In this document: one piece after another, positions 52,659 to 63,019 of the stretch
How positions within the stretch are numbered: the first letter of the stretch is position 1
Layout: each line of letters begins with the position of its first letter
Source of the DNA: Gautieria morchelliformis
Lineage: Eukaryota; Basidiomycota; Agaricomycetes; Gomphales; Gomphaceae
Direction: 5' to 3'
NCBI GenBank assembly: GCA_015179125.1
Contig: WHVA01000451.1
Coordinates: 29,775-93,774 of the forward strand
Length of the DNA: 64,000 nt
Position numbers and translations under genes: made by a program
Notes under the pieces: generated by a model
Seen by the model: only the letters and a program-made list of their open reading frames with translations
What the model was told of the DNA's origin: nothing
Database searches by the model: none

Positions 52659-54706
52659 TGTTACGACCGTTCATTTCCGACTTCCGACCTCCAGTTCCGC
52701 AACACTTTCTGCCCCTCCGATATTTCCGCCATTCTGCCCCTTGTCCATTTCCCTTGTTCTTTCGACTCTATTACTTGGACCCACCAGACCCACCTCACCG
52801 TCCATCAAGATCATACGTCCGGCTGTTGGGGAATCAGCTGTTCAACCAGCTACAAAGGGCTCATACTGGTGTGTTTCCGCTTTTTCACAAGTTATAGCAT
52901 ATACACGAAGCTATAAGAAATTGTGGGAGTATTTCAAACATCCCTCCATCGTTCCCCCATTTTTCCATATTTTTCCGCAATTTATTTGGCCCAAACTGCC
53001 TTATTTCTGCTATTGCAGAGTTGTGTGTCCATTTGCACCCACAACTCTGTCACGGACTTTCCATTTCAAACTCCGCCGGCCACCTCGGCGGTACCTTAAT
53101 TTCGGACTTACCGGTCACTCAAGCGCCCACAAGTCCGGCAGGATGGCTCTCCCAGTAATTCCAGCTGAGCCTCAATCTGTTGCTATATGCAGCCATAGCA
53201 ACTATGCAGCCTGTTTGGCTGAACCAAACAGTGGGGATCTTGGTCAGTCATGACAACAAGGCTGTATCAGGCTATGCAAGGCAGTGCTAAGCAGTGCCCT
53301 TGGTTATTGCGGCTACAGAGCACTAATTGGCTCAGGTTTGCTTACTAAGCCTCTAAGTGCCAAAGTCATAACTGAAGGTACAGCCTCAGTGACTCAACCA
53401 AACCAGGCACTACTTGGAGAGTCAGGAGTACATAACTCAACCAAGCTGTGCCAAGTCACATGACTCTGATCAGTGAGTCATTCCTGACAAATCAAGCTGT
53501 GATTGGTAGGAAACACTGTGAGTCATCTGGAAACATCCAGAACCTTCCTATACTTTCTTCCAGCTTCCACAAGCTGCTCCCCCCATTCCATTAATAGATA
53601 GAAGGTTCTACCTGCTTACTAAGCCCATGTACATTACAATATAAAAGGAGGCCCTTTTGCCTGCCTTTTCATCAGCCAATCTACCATCTTCTATCCAACG
53701 CACCTTGCGTGACTTGCCAAGCTTGCACAGCTTACCAGGCTGCTAACCCCAGCTAGGGTTATTACACTTGCTTAGTGTATTAATTCTCAGTTAAGTAGTT
53801 GCTTTTCTACTTAGCCACCCAGACTAACCCTCTAGGTGAAATTCTGCAGAGTGAGGTTGTCAATCGATTTTCTTGCCAATTAGCACTCCAATACCCGAGA
53901 CGATCTGATCAGTCGATTTTCCTGTTCAGAGACTTTCACAAGTCACTACCCAAAAACCAGTCACTCGTTTATTGCAGTGCGTTGACATTAATCGGGTCAG
54001 CCCACTTACAAACTCTCCTGCGAAAGCCATTCCTCTCTTTTTGGAATACTTGGACCCCGATAGTCGTCCTCGAACCTACAAACTAATAGTTTGTTATTCA
54101 TTACGCCAGTAGTGTCTAATATTCTTGCAGTTTTGTATACGACACGTTCTGATAGACCAAGGCGTTAGCTCTAACACCAAAGTCTTGAAGGGTCCCAAAA
54201 CACCGGCCCTCCTTGTGTTTTCGTTGTCAGATATGTTTTCCCGACCCCTTGTTCTTTGCCATTGTTCTACCTTACCCTGAACCCCCCTTGTAGTCCCATT
54301 GTTCCCAATTAGTTAGTTCCCACGCATTGTCTACTCGACTTCCGCTTCCCCCGGAATTTGCTTAGTACTACCCCATTACTTGTTGTCTCAGCTCTTTGTA
54401 TAAAAGCCTGTCTTGTATGTCTCTTATTCTGCAATCAGATAATCGCCTTCGATACTTGATTTCCTTCGCTCCATCTCCTGTTCTTAGTACAGCGAGTCTA
54501 GCAAGATCTCAGTCTCTCTCCGCCTTCCGTCTTCCGCCTTCCGCCTCAGTTCCGACTCAAGTTCCGACCAACCTTTGGTTCAGTACTTTCCGACTTCTGA
54601 CTCAGTTCCGAAATACTTAGGACGATAGTTCATTGGGCGCGCAACCTATAAGTTGAAGCCGCTGTCCTTTCCAGTTCCGACTTAGCGGAAATCACGATAC
54701 GTAACA
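52659..54706 (+). mobile_element. LTR B (5' LTR of element B), interrupted
   Basis: Starts TGTTACGACCG and ends GATACGTAACA. About 664 bp once the inserted LTR (52824-54202) is removed, close to the 692-bp inverted copy at 58076-58767. I count 13 TTCCG and 2 CGGAA in it. The gag of element B begins just after its 3' end. Confidence 0.85.
52819..54207 (+). mobile_element. Solo LTR (copy 2) with 5-bp target duplication CCGGC
   Basis: LTR 52824-54202 (TGTTGGGGAATCAGC ... GGGTCCCAAAACA) flanked by CCGGC at 52819-52823 and 54203-54207. It sits inside LTR B, whose two halves can be aligned with the uninterrupted copy at 58.1-58.8 kb. Almost identical to LTR copy 1 at 45.67 kb, so transposition was recent. 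Confidence 0.93.
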
Positions 54707-54739
54707 GTATTATCTGATTCCCACCCGACAACTATCACT

Positions 54740-56124
54740 ATGCCTCCTCGTACCACAGCTACTTCAGCTCGAGCAGGAGCTGTCGAAGCTCTCTCTTATT
54801 TTGGCTTAGATCCGCAGCACCAAGGCACACGGAACCCTCCGGCAGCCCTCGTGCCGATGATGAGCTCTCCGATGCTATTCCGCAACGATTCGAAGAAGTT
54901 CCCGACGCTAATCCCGATGACAATCCCGACTATGACGGAAACTCGATGAGTAGCAGTGGCGAACAAACAGCAGCGTCATTCCGACGCCCAGCTCCACCAC
55001 CACCACCTCCACGAGGACCACCTCCAGGCGGCCCTCTTGGCGGCCCACCCGGCGGTCCCCCAGGCGGTCCTCCCGGCGGTCCTCCACCTCCAATTCCACC
55101 TCAGATTCCCACCAACCCAGTTCCGCCCGCGCCAGTTCCGGATCTTGCACAAGCCATCGCCATGCTAGCCGGACAACTTCAGCGCCCGGCCCAAGCACCA
55201 CCATGCCCCAAGACAAAGGTCCGCGAACCAGATCAGTTCGACGGTTCCGACCCCAAGAAGCTCCAGCCTTTTCTGGTCCAGCTTCAACTCAACTTCCGCG
55301 ATCGTCCCGATGCCTTTCCCGATGACGAACGAAAGGTCAATTACGCCCTTTCCTATCTCCGAGGCATGGCACTCGACTACTTCGAACCCGCCCTCATGGA
55401 TCCGTTCGCTCTCGTGGACTGGTCCGACGATTACCACAACTTCGTTTCCGAACTCCGCAGCAACTTCGGACCATTTGACATGGAAGCCGATGCGGAAAAT
55501 GAACTCGATAAGCTTCGTATGAAAGACACTCATAAGATAGCTGAATATATTGTCACATTCCAGCAGCTCGTTCCTCGAGTCCAATGGGGAGAAGCCACAC
55601 TCCGACACCAGTTTTACATGGGCTTGCCATCCCGGATCAAGGATGAAATTGCCCGCATCGGAAAACCCGCCACCCTTACCGACCTTCGCAACCTTGCCCA
55701 ATCCATCGATTCGCGCTACTGGGAAAGACATTCCGAGATCGCTCGTGAAACTTCCGCCCAGAGCAAGAACGACAAGTCTTCCGACAAGAAGTCTGACAAA
55801 GACAAGAAGAAGACTAATTCCGGAAACAACAACAACAACAGTTCCGGATCCAATTCCGGCAACCGGAACAACAACTCCACCCCTCGCAATAACCATCGTC
55901 GACGAAATCGGCATCCATGCAGCCATCGCAGGACTCGACCAAACCAAGTATGGCGCGTTCACCTCATCCCTACTCCTGATCAGCACACTCGATCGTACCA
56001 CCGTCTCCACTGCCTTCAGGAACGAGGACATGAAGTGCCAAGCAAGCCTAGCATCATGAAGAACGGATATAACAAGGGGCAGGATTGTCAGAAGTATCGG
56101 AATGTCAGAAAGGAATGGAACTGA
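54740..56124 (+). CDS. gag: Gypsy gag, element B
   Basis: An opening segment (MPPRTTATSARAGAVEALSY, from 54740) is in one frame, and the main frame from about 54930 continues MSSSGEQTAASFRRPAPPPP, a Gly-Pro repeat (GGPPGGPPGGPPGGP). The retro-gag domain follows: VREPDQFDGSDPKKLQPFLV, YALSYLRGMALDYFEPALMD, LRSNFGPFDMEADAENELDK, LPSRIKDEIARIGKPATLTD. A Lys/Asn/Ser-rich low-complexity tract follows, then the frame degrades before a zinc knuckle can be seen. Close relative of element A gag. Pol is not present in this copy. Confidence 0.8.
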
Positions 56125-56774
56125 GTGTCGGAAGTTGGAAATGCATGGTTGTGACAAATACCAATTCAATGAAGCAATATCCACCAAGGTCTTCAGTTTT
56201 ACGTGTACAGTTGGGAAATGGCTGAAGGACTTGACAAAGACTCCCCCCTAAAACCAGACCTTGTTGGTTGTCAGTCTGTTGATGAGAGCCGAGGCTCTCA
56301 TGGAACGAGGCTGAAATTTGTGTAGAGGTGAAGAATAACTGGCCTGGTTTGATCGTGCAGTCAAGCATGTACACGCGCTGTATGTTCGCACACCGATTGG
56401 ATAGACTCTTCGTCACTGTTATCCATTCCAACCACGCAACAATGGGGGTGTGCTTTGGATTTTATTCTCGCAAGGGTCTGGTTGTTACACCGGAACTTGA
56501 CCTCTCGCAGGAGGCAGGCTTTAAAGTATTTGTCCATGGAGTACTTGGGATTAATTCTTGGACTGACGAAAACCATGCTGGAAGTGATACTACTCGTACC
56601 ATCACAGACATTGGGATTCCCAAGAGGGGTATATTCAAGATTTCGAAAACACTTTGTGACCGATGTTGCATTCGCAGATGAGCAACGCGTGTGTATCTTT
56701 TGGTCAAGAGGGGTGTGTTTTGACATTTAGAGATCTGGGCCAGTAGTTAACAATTGGGTTTGAAGGTGCAACCA
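56125..56774. other. Unassigned sequence between elements
   Basis: Frames of 80-120 codons on both strands but no motif that I can assign. It and 57806-58075 are the two sides of the solo LTR E insertion and may be parts of one older sequence. Confidence 0.3.
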
Positions 56775-57805
56775 TGTCATGACTTGTCTATTTCCCTTAC
56801 CCTGCTGCGTCTACGTTCCCCCTTGTCACTCCCTAGCATCTTCGCCAGAGTTCGCCCCACCCTTCAACCACTCTTCCTCTACATTCGCTCCGTTTGCTGT
56901 TCGCCCCATTCTCCAAACTGCTATTCGCTGCTTGCACATTTGCCAGCAGGCACACCATCAAATATGATCGATACCATTTACCTGGCATGATGGTCCATCA
57001 CTAGCCCCATCATCTTCTCGATCCAACCCCCTTTAGGTGTTCATATGGTCGGGATGCATTCACGGGATGTCCTACCTGTAGGTCGTGTGGGATCAACCCA
57101 GCAGACGAAGAGTCCGTGCAGGGTGGTGTATATGCGGGTCCCAAGACATGGTTTTGTACATAGGTGCCTTCGCCACCTTTACTCTCTGTCATTTCATGTT
57201 TGCCCTCTTCTCTCACTCTATTGTATGTTTATTTGATCTATGTTGTATCATGACTGCGCACCCCTATCCAACCCTGACTCGTCATGGCCTCTTTCCTATT
57301 CGCTGTTACATTACGAGCATTCAATATAAGTAGTTTACATTCGCATGTATATTCCCCAGTTCAATTATCATACGTCGTCCATCTTGTGCAAACTTGACCT
57401 CACTGTGATCATCGCCTTGAGCCTTCTCCTGTAGATTTCTATCTTCGACCAGAAGAGGACTTAGGCATCACTGGTGAGTTCCCATACTTCACCTTCGTTA
57501 CCTTAGCCTTCGAACTATTTTCTATGCTGTCGGTGAAGGGCTCCGAAGGAGCACCTTCGCCAGCGAAGGGATTGTCGCTACTTAGACAACCCTTCCGTAA
57601 CACCTTGCATGTTACATTGTCAAGTGCCACAGGATATTTTGCTACGACTGTAGATAGGGCGAGCTCTGTCCGGGCAGCCTTCTTATCTTGCGAACATTTG
57701 TTGGTTCACCTATTCGCCGAACGGCATACTTATTTGCACAAGTTATTTGGGCATTCGCTGTGTTCACTAATACATGATATTAACACCTAAAAACCAATCT
57801 TGACA
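56775..57805 (+). mobile_element. LTR family E, complete, probably solo
   Basis: Begins TGTCATGACTTG and ends AATCTTGACA (TGTCA/TGACA ends), 1031 bp. Flanks AACCA and AACCG differ by one base, consistent with an aged 5-bp target duplication. The hairpin GGTGAAGGGCTCC-GAA-GGAGCACCTTCGCC lies at about 57533-57562. Confidence 0.75.
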
Positions 57806-58075
57806 AACCGCCACCAATGGTTCTCCTGCTCAACCTCCATCCACTCACCAGTATAACTTATGAAGTCACCAACACCTGCATTCTCAGCCTGGAAAAGAGA
57901 CTGACGGTTGAGAACCCTTGAGGTGGGAAGGAGATATATCTTTTCCCTTGCCGGACACTGTCATTCTGAAAGATTCATGGCCATCGAAAACCCATAACAA
58001 AGAAGGCACAATGTTTCGAGCGTTATTGGGTGCATTTGGACTGCGAGACATCCTTGACTCATACCCTGTCAAGGT
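57806..58075. other. Unassigned sequence
   Basis: No motif recognised on either strand; see 56125-56774. Confidence 0.3.
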
Positions 58076-58767
58076 GTTACGTATCGAGATTTCCACTAAG
58101 TCGGAACTGGAAAGGACAGCGGCTTCAACTTATAGGTTGCGCCCCCAATGAACTATCGTCCTAGGTATTTCGGAAATGAGCCGGAAGTCGGAAAGTATTG
58201 GACCAGAGGTTTGGTCGGAACTTGAGTCGGAACTGAGGCGGAAGGCGGAAGACGGAAGGCAGAGAGAGAGACTGAGATCTTGCTAGACTCGCTGTGCTAA
58301 GAACAGGAGATGGAGCGAAGGAAATCAAGTATCGAAGGTGATTATCTGATTGCAGAATAACAGACATACATGAGGGGGTTTTTATACAAAGCGCAGAGCA
58401 ACAAGTAATGGTGTTGTACTAAGCAAATTCCGGAGGAAGCGGAAGTTGAGTACAATGTGTGGGAACTAACTAATTGGGAACAATGGGACTACAAGGGGGG
58501 TTCAGGGTAAGGTAGAACAATGGCAAAGAACAAGGGGTCGGGAAAACATATCTGACAACGAACTCCAAGGGTGACCGGATATATGGTTTTGATGGATGGC
58601 GAGGTGGGTCCGGTGGGTCCGAGTAATAGAGTCGAAAGAACAAGGGAAATGTACAAGGGGCGGAATGTCGGAAATGTCGGAGGGGCGGAACGTTGTGCGG
58701 AACTATTGGAGGGGCGGAAGGAGTGGCGGAACTGAGGGTCGGAAGTCGGAAATGAACGGTCGTAACA
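58076..58767 (-). mobile_element. LTR B, inverted copy: 3' LTR of chromovirus G
   Basis: TGTTACGTATCG ... GGTCGTAACA, the reverse complement of LTR B without its insertion. I count 18 CGGAA and 1 TTCCG on the plus strand over 692 bp. A purine tract AGAAGGGAGA (minus sense, 58780-58771) lies 3 bp outside its inner end, as expected for a polypurine tract next to a 3' LTR. No direct match between the outer flank CAAGG and the inner flank, so it is part of a longer element. Confidence 0.85.
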
Positions 58768-58889
58768 GTATCTCCCTTCTAAGGTTGAGCCCCGCGAGAC
58801 CACAAGTCGGAATCACGTGACCTGTGAACAAACGCGTCGGAGTTTGAAATATAGGCGGGAAACAAGACGCGTCTTCTGTTTACTCCATC
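58768..58889 (+). promoter_or_regulatory. Putative promoter of the antisense gene
   Basis: Between the LTR and the ATG at 58890 lie an exact TCACGTGA palindrome (58814-58821) and an AATATAGG box about 40 bp before the ATG. On the opposite strand the same stretch contains the polypurine tract of the element. Start-site use is inferred. Confidence 0.4.
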
Positions 58890-60095
58890 ATGAGCTCTTC
58901 AGTTGATTTCTCTAAAATGTCCAGTGCCGAGATGAAGCAGCACTTTGCTGATATTCTTGCGCAGAAGGAACTGGCCGAGAAGCGCGAGGCCGAGGAAGCC
59001 GCGCGGAAAGAGAGGGAGCGGCTGGAGGAGGAGCGCAAGGAACTGGAGCGTCGGGAGCAGGAACGGAAGGAGAAGGAGGAGCGTGACCGTAAGCGTCGCG
59101 AGGATGAGTCGCGCGCCCGTGAAGAACAACGGAAACGGGATGCGGCCGAAAAGGCTGCGGAAGAAAAGGCCGTGGCGGAAAGGGCAGGGAAGTTCCGGGT
59201 GAGTCGGAAATGTCGTGGGGAGGTTCCGGAGCTCACAGAGAACTGCCAGAGAGTTGCCGATTCCGAGGGGGAGTCGGAAGCGGAAAGCACGCCGACTCCA
59301 GAGGGCAAGGGGAAGCAAAAAGAAAGTGCTCCCATGCCGAACGTAGTTGAGGAGCGGAAACGGAGGGCGGACGAGTTCCAGCAGGCTCGGAAAGAGAAGC
59401 TGGCTCGGATACTGGAGTTGCGAGAGCTGGGGCCGGAAAATCCTGCGACCCGGAAAAGGAAGACCAGGGACGGTGAGGAGGAGAAGGCTCCTTGCGATAC
59501 GTGCGAGGTCAAGGGCCTGGAGTGCGTGTGGTCGGAGAATCCGCGGGAGACGGCCTGCGAACGGTGCTGGGACAAGAAGTGCCGTTGCGTGGTGGATGGG
59601 TGTGCCGCGAGGGTGGAGCGGAAACGGCGCAGGGTTGAGACCGAGGGGCCTGAAACCCCCAAGTCAAAACCGGGACCAAGCGGGAAGAAGGCGGAGGGGT
59701 TTCCGGTGACCGGAACATCGGAGACAGCGGTGCTGAACCGCTTCAGCATGGCATCTCCGCTGCTAGACATCGCGGAGTCGCTGAGGGGGATCCGGAAAAC
59801 CCAACGTGGGATCCGGAAACTGCTGACGGATATGGCGGTGGTTCAGGAACAGCAGTTGCTGTCGTTCCAGAACCAGATGACCGTCATGTCGGCGGTCCTG
59901 GAGCAGTTCAAGCGCGAGTACCGGTGGCGGAACGAGATGGTCCGGGAAAGGATGGAACCACGGGTGCAGGAGGAGAACGAGGCGGAAACGAGGGAACGGG
60001 TAGACACGGAGTTGATGGTCGTCGAGGTAGGAGGGTCGGAAAAGGATCCGGAAGCGGAAAGGGAGGTCGAGGCGGAGACCATGAGGGAGGAGTAG
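58890..60095 (+). CDS. Antisense retroelement gene: coiled-coil protein with a Zn(II)2Cys6-type cluster
   Basis: An intact single-exon frame of 401 codons, opposite to the pol of the element that carries it. Residues about 20-100 are a highly charged coiled coil (LEEERKELERREQERKEKEE). An acidic linker and Arg-rich stretch follow. Eight Cys lie at residues 202, 205, 212, 223, 226, 231, 233 and 238. Six of them fit C-x2-C-x6-C-x10-C-x2-C-x6-C, the fungal binuclear zinc cluster, in PCDTCEVKGLECVW and ACERCWDKKCRCVV. Basic residues follow (VERKRRRVE), then predicted helices (LLDIAESLRGIRKTQRGIRK, then a second coil) and an acidic tail. It stops 128 bp before the end of the integrase frame, tail to tail. 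It could be a DNA-binding protein in the nucleus. Intactness next to a truncated pol suggests a young insertion or selection. Not a standard gag or pol product. Confidence 0.75.
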   Translation: MSSSVDFSKMSSAEMKQHFADILAQKELAEKREAEEAARKERERLEEERKELERREQERKEKEERDRKRREDESRAREEQRKRDAAEKAAEEKAVAERAGKFRVSRKCRGEVPELTENCQRVADSEGESEAESTPTPEGKGKQKESAPMPNVVEERKRRADEFQQARKEKLARILELRELGPENPATRKRKTRDGEEEKAPCDTCEVKGLECVWSENPRETACERCWDKKCRCVVDGCAARVERKRRRVETEGPETPKSKPGPSGKKAEGFPVTGTSETAVLNRFSMASPLLDIAESLRGIRKTQRGIRKLLTDMAVVQEQQLLSFQNQMTVMSAVLEQFKREYRWRNEMVRERMEPRVQEENEAETRERVDTELMVVEVGGSEKDPEAEREVEAETMREE

Positions 60096-60223
60096 GGTGT
60101 CGAGGTGACTTGTAGTATTTTTCTTGAAGTGTCGGAAATTAGCATATCGGAATAATAATCGGTTTTTGATAAATGTCCTGAGAACTGTGAAAGCAATGGT
60201 GTCGGAAATGAGGTCGGAAATGA

Positions 60224-61168
60224 CTAGGGCGCGGAAATGGGGCCAGGCTTGTCAGGATATGACTTGTGGAAATCAGAGACGAGATCAGAGGCGTGGTCAA
60301 GTTCCGTGGCGGAAATCCACGAAGTCTCTTCGTCAGTGTTTTCATAGCCTGCCCACTTGACTAGGTACTGGAGTTGGCAGCGGTATCTTCTGTCGAGCTT
60401 GGAGTTGAGAATTTCCGAAATCTCATATTCCGGTTCTCCGTCGATGACGACTGGCGGAGGCGGAGGTTGTTCTCGATTCGGAATTGTATTCGGAACTGCT
60501 GGCTCAAGCATAGAGACATGGAATACCGGATGTACTGCGCGCATATTGTCAGGAAGTCTGAGGGTGAAAGAACGACTGCCGGCCTTAGCGATGATCTCGT
60601 AAGGACCGAGGTATTTCTCAGAGAGCTTCTTCGAGGGGCGAGTGGTGCGGAAGTTTTCCGCTTTGACAAAGGCTTTGTCGCCTATCTCGAATGCCGGTTG
60701 CGGAAGGCGTTTCCGATCGGCGGAAGTTTGGTATCTCTTCTGGGCAGCTGTAATGTTCTCTCGGAGGTGCTGGTGAAGGTCGTCAAGTTCCACAACGAAA
60801 TCTCGGGCTCTTGCAGAGGCGAGGTCGCGTTCGGGGTGGATGGCGAGATTCGGGTGGTAGCCCTTGTTGGCGTAAAAGGGTGAAATTCCGGTGGTAGCGG
60901 AAGGCGCGTTGTTGTAGGCAAATTCCGCGAGCGGAAGAAGGTCGGACCAGTTGCTATGTTGGTAGTTGCAATAGACGCGGAGATACTGCTCAAGGGTCTG
61001 ATTAGTACGTTCCGTCTGTCCGTCTCCTTCGGGGTGATAACCGGAGGTGAAGTGGAGTTTCATGTCGAGAGCCTTGCCGAGTGTGCGGAAAAAGGAGGAC
61101 ACAAATTCGGATCCACGGTCGGAAGTCACATGGGAAGGTATTCCGTGCTTGGAAAAGACGTGGAGCAC
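60224..61168 (-). CDS. pol: Chromovirus integrase C-terminal part with chromodomain
   Basis: Frame of 314 codons beginning inside the integrase core: VFSKHGIPSHVTSDRGSEFV (second Asp), SGYHPEGDGQTERTNQTLEQ (Glu of the DDE triad), then GISPFYANKGYHPNL and the GPY/F module (KKLSEKYLGPYEIIAKAGSR, VHPVFHVSMLEPAVP). It ends in a chromodomain (YEISEILNSKLDRRYRCQLQ, YLVKWAGYENTDEETSWISA). A chromodomain at the integrase C-terminus defines chromoviruses, which use it to target histone-marked chromatin. The N-terminal zinc-binding part and first Asp are missing: above about 61170 the frame breaks. This is therefore a 5'-truncated but otherwise clean 3' half. Confidence 0.9.
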   Translation of the reverse strand: MLHVFSKHGIPSHVTSDRGSEFVSSFFRTLGKALDMKLHFTSGYHPEGDGQTERTNQTLEQYLRVYCNYQHSNWSDLLPLAEFAYNNAPSATTGISPFYANKGYHPNLAIHPERDLASARARDFVVELDDLHQHLRENITAAQKRYQTSADRKRLPQPAFEIGDKAFVKAENFRTTRPSKKLSEKYLGPYEIIAKAGSRSFTLRLPDNMRAVHPVFHVSMLEPAVPNTIPNREQPPPPPVVIDGEPEYEISEILNSKLDRRYRCQLQYLVKWAGYENTDEETSWISATELDHASDLVSDFHKSYPDKPGPISAP

Positions 61169-61645
61169 AAAGAGCTGTCAGGGGACACCCTGTTTTCCAT
61201 TTCCAGTTCCGACACCACACCCAGTTCCGACTCCATTTCCGACTCCGCTTCCGGTTCCGATTCCATCTCCGCCTCCGCTCTCGGAAATGATTCCGCTTCT
61301 GGGAGAACTTCCACCAGTTCTGTTCGCCTTCCCAGTTCCACTCCAATTTCCGAGTTCCACCCTCGGAACAGTGTCGGAAATCAAGCGACTCACGTAATAG
61401 GTGACATCAAGGGTCGATCAAGGGTCAGGGAGGTGCAGGGTTGATGGCGGGTGCCAAGTGTTGTCCCTGGCTGCGCAGCGTAGTATAATACGGGCTCGCT
61501 GACATTGGGGGTCCTTAGACTTTTCTCTTTGGATTTCCCCTTGTCAGGTGAGAATCCCCTCTCTTGTATGCTCTGTTCATTTATACAGACTTTGGATTTC
61601 CCCTTGTCAGTTGTGTGGTAGTTTGATCTCCACAACTAGCCAGGG
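61169..61645. mobile_element. Junction of chromovirus G and element H; TTCCGA-rich tract and leader
   Basis: 61196-61385 is full of TTCCGA/TTCCACC units and overlaps the broken start of the integrase. 61440-61645 looks like the end of an LTR plus leader: CTTTGGATTTCCCCTTGTCA with a final G is repeated at 61527-61547 and 61590-61610. I could not fix LTR ends. Confidence 0.4.
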
Positions 61646-63019
61646 TTGCCCTTACAGCAGAAAAGTCTCTCCCATAGAGGACCGGCGGTCGTACTGCGTG
61701 TCGCAGCCGCCATAGGTGCGTTCGGAATCGGAGACAGCGACTCGGAGATCGCAACCTCTTCCGCACACACAGCGTATGACAGCCCTTCTTCTTACGTCGA
61801 GCTCCCAACCCCGGAAATCCCATCCCACATTTCTCCTTCCGACATGGATCCGGACGATCGTCTTCAGAATATGGAGGAGGAATTGACGCGGAACCGGATG
61901 AAGACCGACGCGATTGAAACAGCCTTACAAGCGATTTTGGCTAAGTTAGATATTCCACAAGGTGGTGGAAATGAAATGTTGGATGATCCGGATTTCGGAA
62001 AAGCGGAACTAGCGGAGGAGAGAAAGTCCGCGAAGTTAGCAAAGGTCAAACCCGCAACTCCGGCGGACTTTGACGGAGATCGGGAGAAGGGACGCGCATT
62101 CTTCAACACATGCAGCATCTACTTCGCAATTGTCGGAGACCTCTTTCCGAACGACCAGGCTCGGATTCACTGGGCATTGTCCTTTTTCAAGTCGGACCGC
62201 GCAGCCCGTTTTGCAAACAAGGTGATCCGACATGAAGCAAAGGGCAAGGGGAACTACTTCCGGGACTGGGACGCCTTCGAGAAAACATTTTCCGACCAGT
62301 TCTGCCCAAAAAATGAGCAGCTCACAGCCCTTACGAAGCTCGAGGGGACCAGCTGGTACCAGGCCAAGGATCCGGTCGATGACTATATCGATCGCTTCCA
62401 GGAGCTCATCGACCTTGCGGAGTATGATGACGACAAGACGATCGTCATCAAATTCCGACGAGGACTTGATCCGACACTCCAGAACCAAGTTGCGCTGCTT
62501 GGGGATGGAGCTCCGGACTTTGATGACCCGGAAGGGTGGTACCAAGCTGCACAGAGGGTGTCCCGGAACAGGGAAGCAAATGAGGCCTTCGTGGAGACGA
62601 GCCGGAATATGACGCGCAGTTCCACTCGTCCTACTCCACCTGTGCCAAAACCCGGAAGCGCATTCATTCCCATGCGGAAAGTATTTCCGACGCTTGCTCC
62701 GCCCGCTCCTATTAGGAACCATAGCCCTCCTCCCTCGAAGAGTGGCCCTGCCCCGATGGATGTTGACCGCATGCGCGGAAAAGGCCGCGGAACTATCACC
62801 TGCTTCCGATGTCAACAACCAGGCCACTATGCCCGCGAGTGCCCCCAAGCATTTGACATCCGGCTTATGACCACAGAGGAGAAACTCGAGCTCCTTCCAG
62901 AGTTCCTCGCACTTGCGGACATAAGCGGAGTGCCTACTGCGGAAGGAACTTCCGAAAATGCGGAACATGGCGCATCGGAAGCGGAAGATGCGTCGGATTT
63001 TGTGACGCGCAGCGGGTGA
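61646..63019 (+). CDS. gag: Gypsy gag with CCHC knuckle, element H
   Basis: A 457-codon frame. An acidic N-terminus and coil (RLQNMEEELTRNRMKTDAIE) precede the capsid domain (KPATPADFDGDREKGRAFFN, ALSFFKSDRAARFANKVIRH, FRDWDAFEKTFSDQFCPKNE, DYIDRFQELIDLAEYDDDKT). A Pro-rich linker and the zinc knuckle CFRCQQPGHYARECP (about 62803-62847) follow. It ends at TGA 63017. The protease lies downstream in the same register after further stops, with a short linking frame (63040-63230, NRFACLEVENEKPR) in another register. Confidence 0.85.
   Translation: MPLQQKSLSHRGPAVVLRVAAAIGAFGIGDSDSEIATSSAHTAYDSPSSYVELPTPEIPSHISPSDMDPDDRLQNMEEELTRNRMKTDAIETALQAILAKLDIPQGGGNEMLDDPDFGKAELAEERKSAKLAKVKPATPADFDGDREKGRAFFNTCSIYFAIVGDLFPNDQARIHWALSFFKSDRAARFANKVIRHEAKGKGNYFRDWDAFEKTFSDQFCPKNEQLTALTKLEGTSWYQAKDPVDDYIDRFQELIDLAEYDDDKTIVIKFRRGLDPTLQNQVALLGDGAPDFDDPEGWYQAAQRVSRNREANEAFVETSRNMTRSSTRPTPPVPKPGSAFIPMRKVFPTLAPPAPIRNHSPPPSKSGPAPMDVDRMRGKGRGTITCFRCQQPGHYARECPQAFDIRLMTTEEKLELLPEFLALADISGVPTAEGTSENAEHGASEAEDASDFVTRSG

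Noticed and set aside
58880..59770. Minus-strand frame of 296 codons rich in Ser, Arg and Phe
   Set aside because: Complement of the charged coiled-coil gene; low-complexity composition is explained by GAG/AAG codons read backwards.
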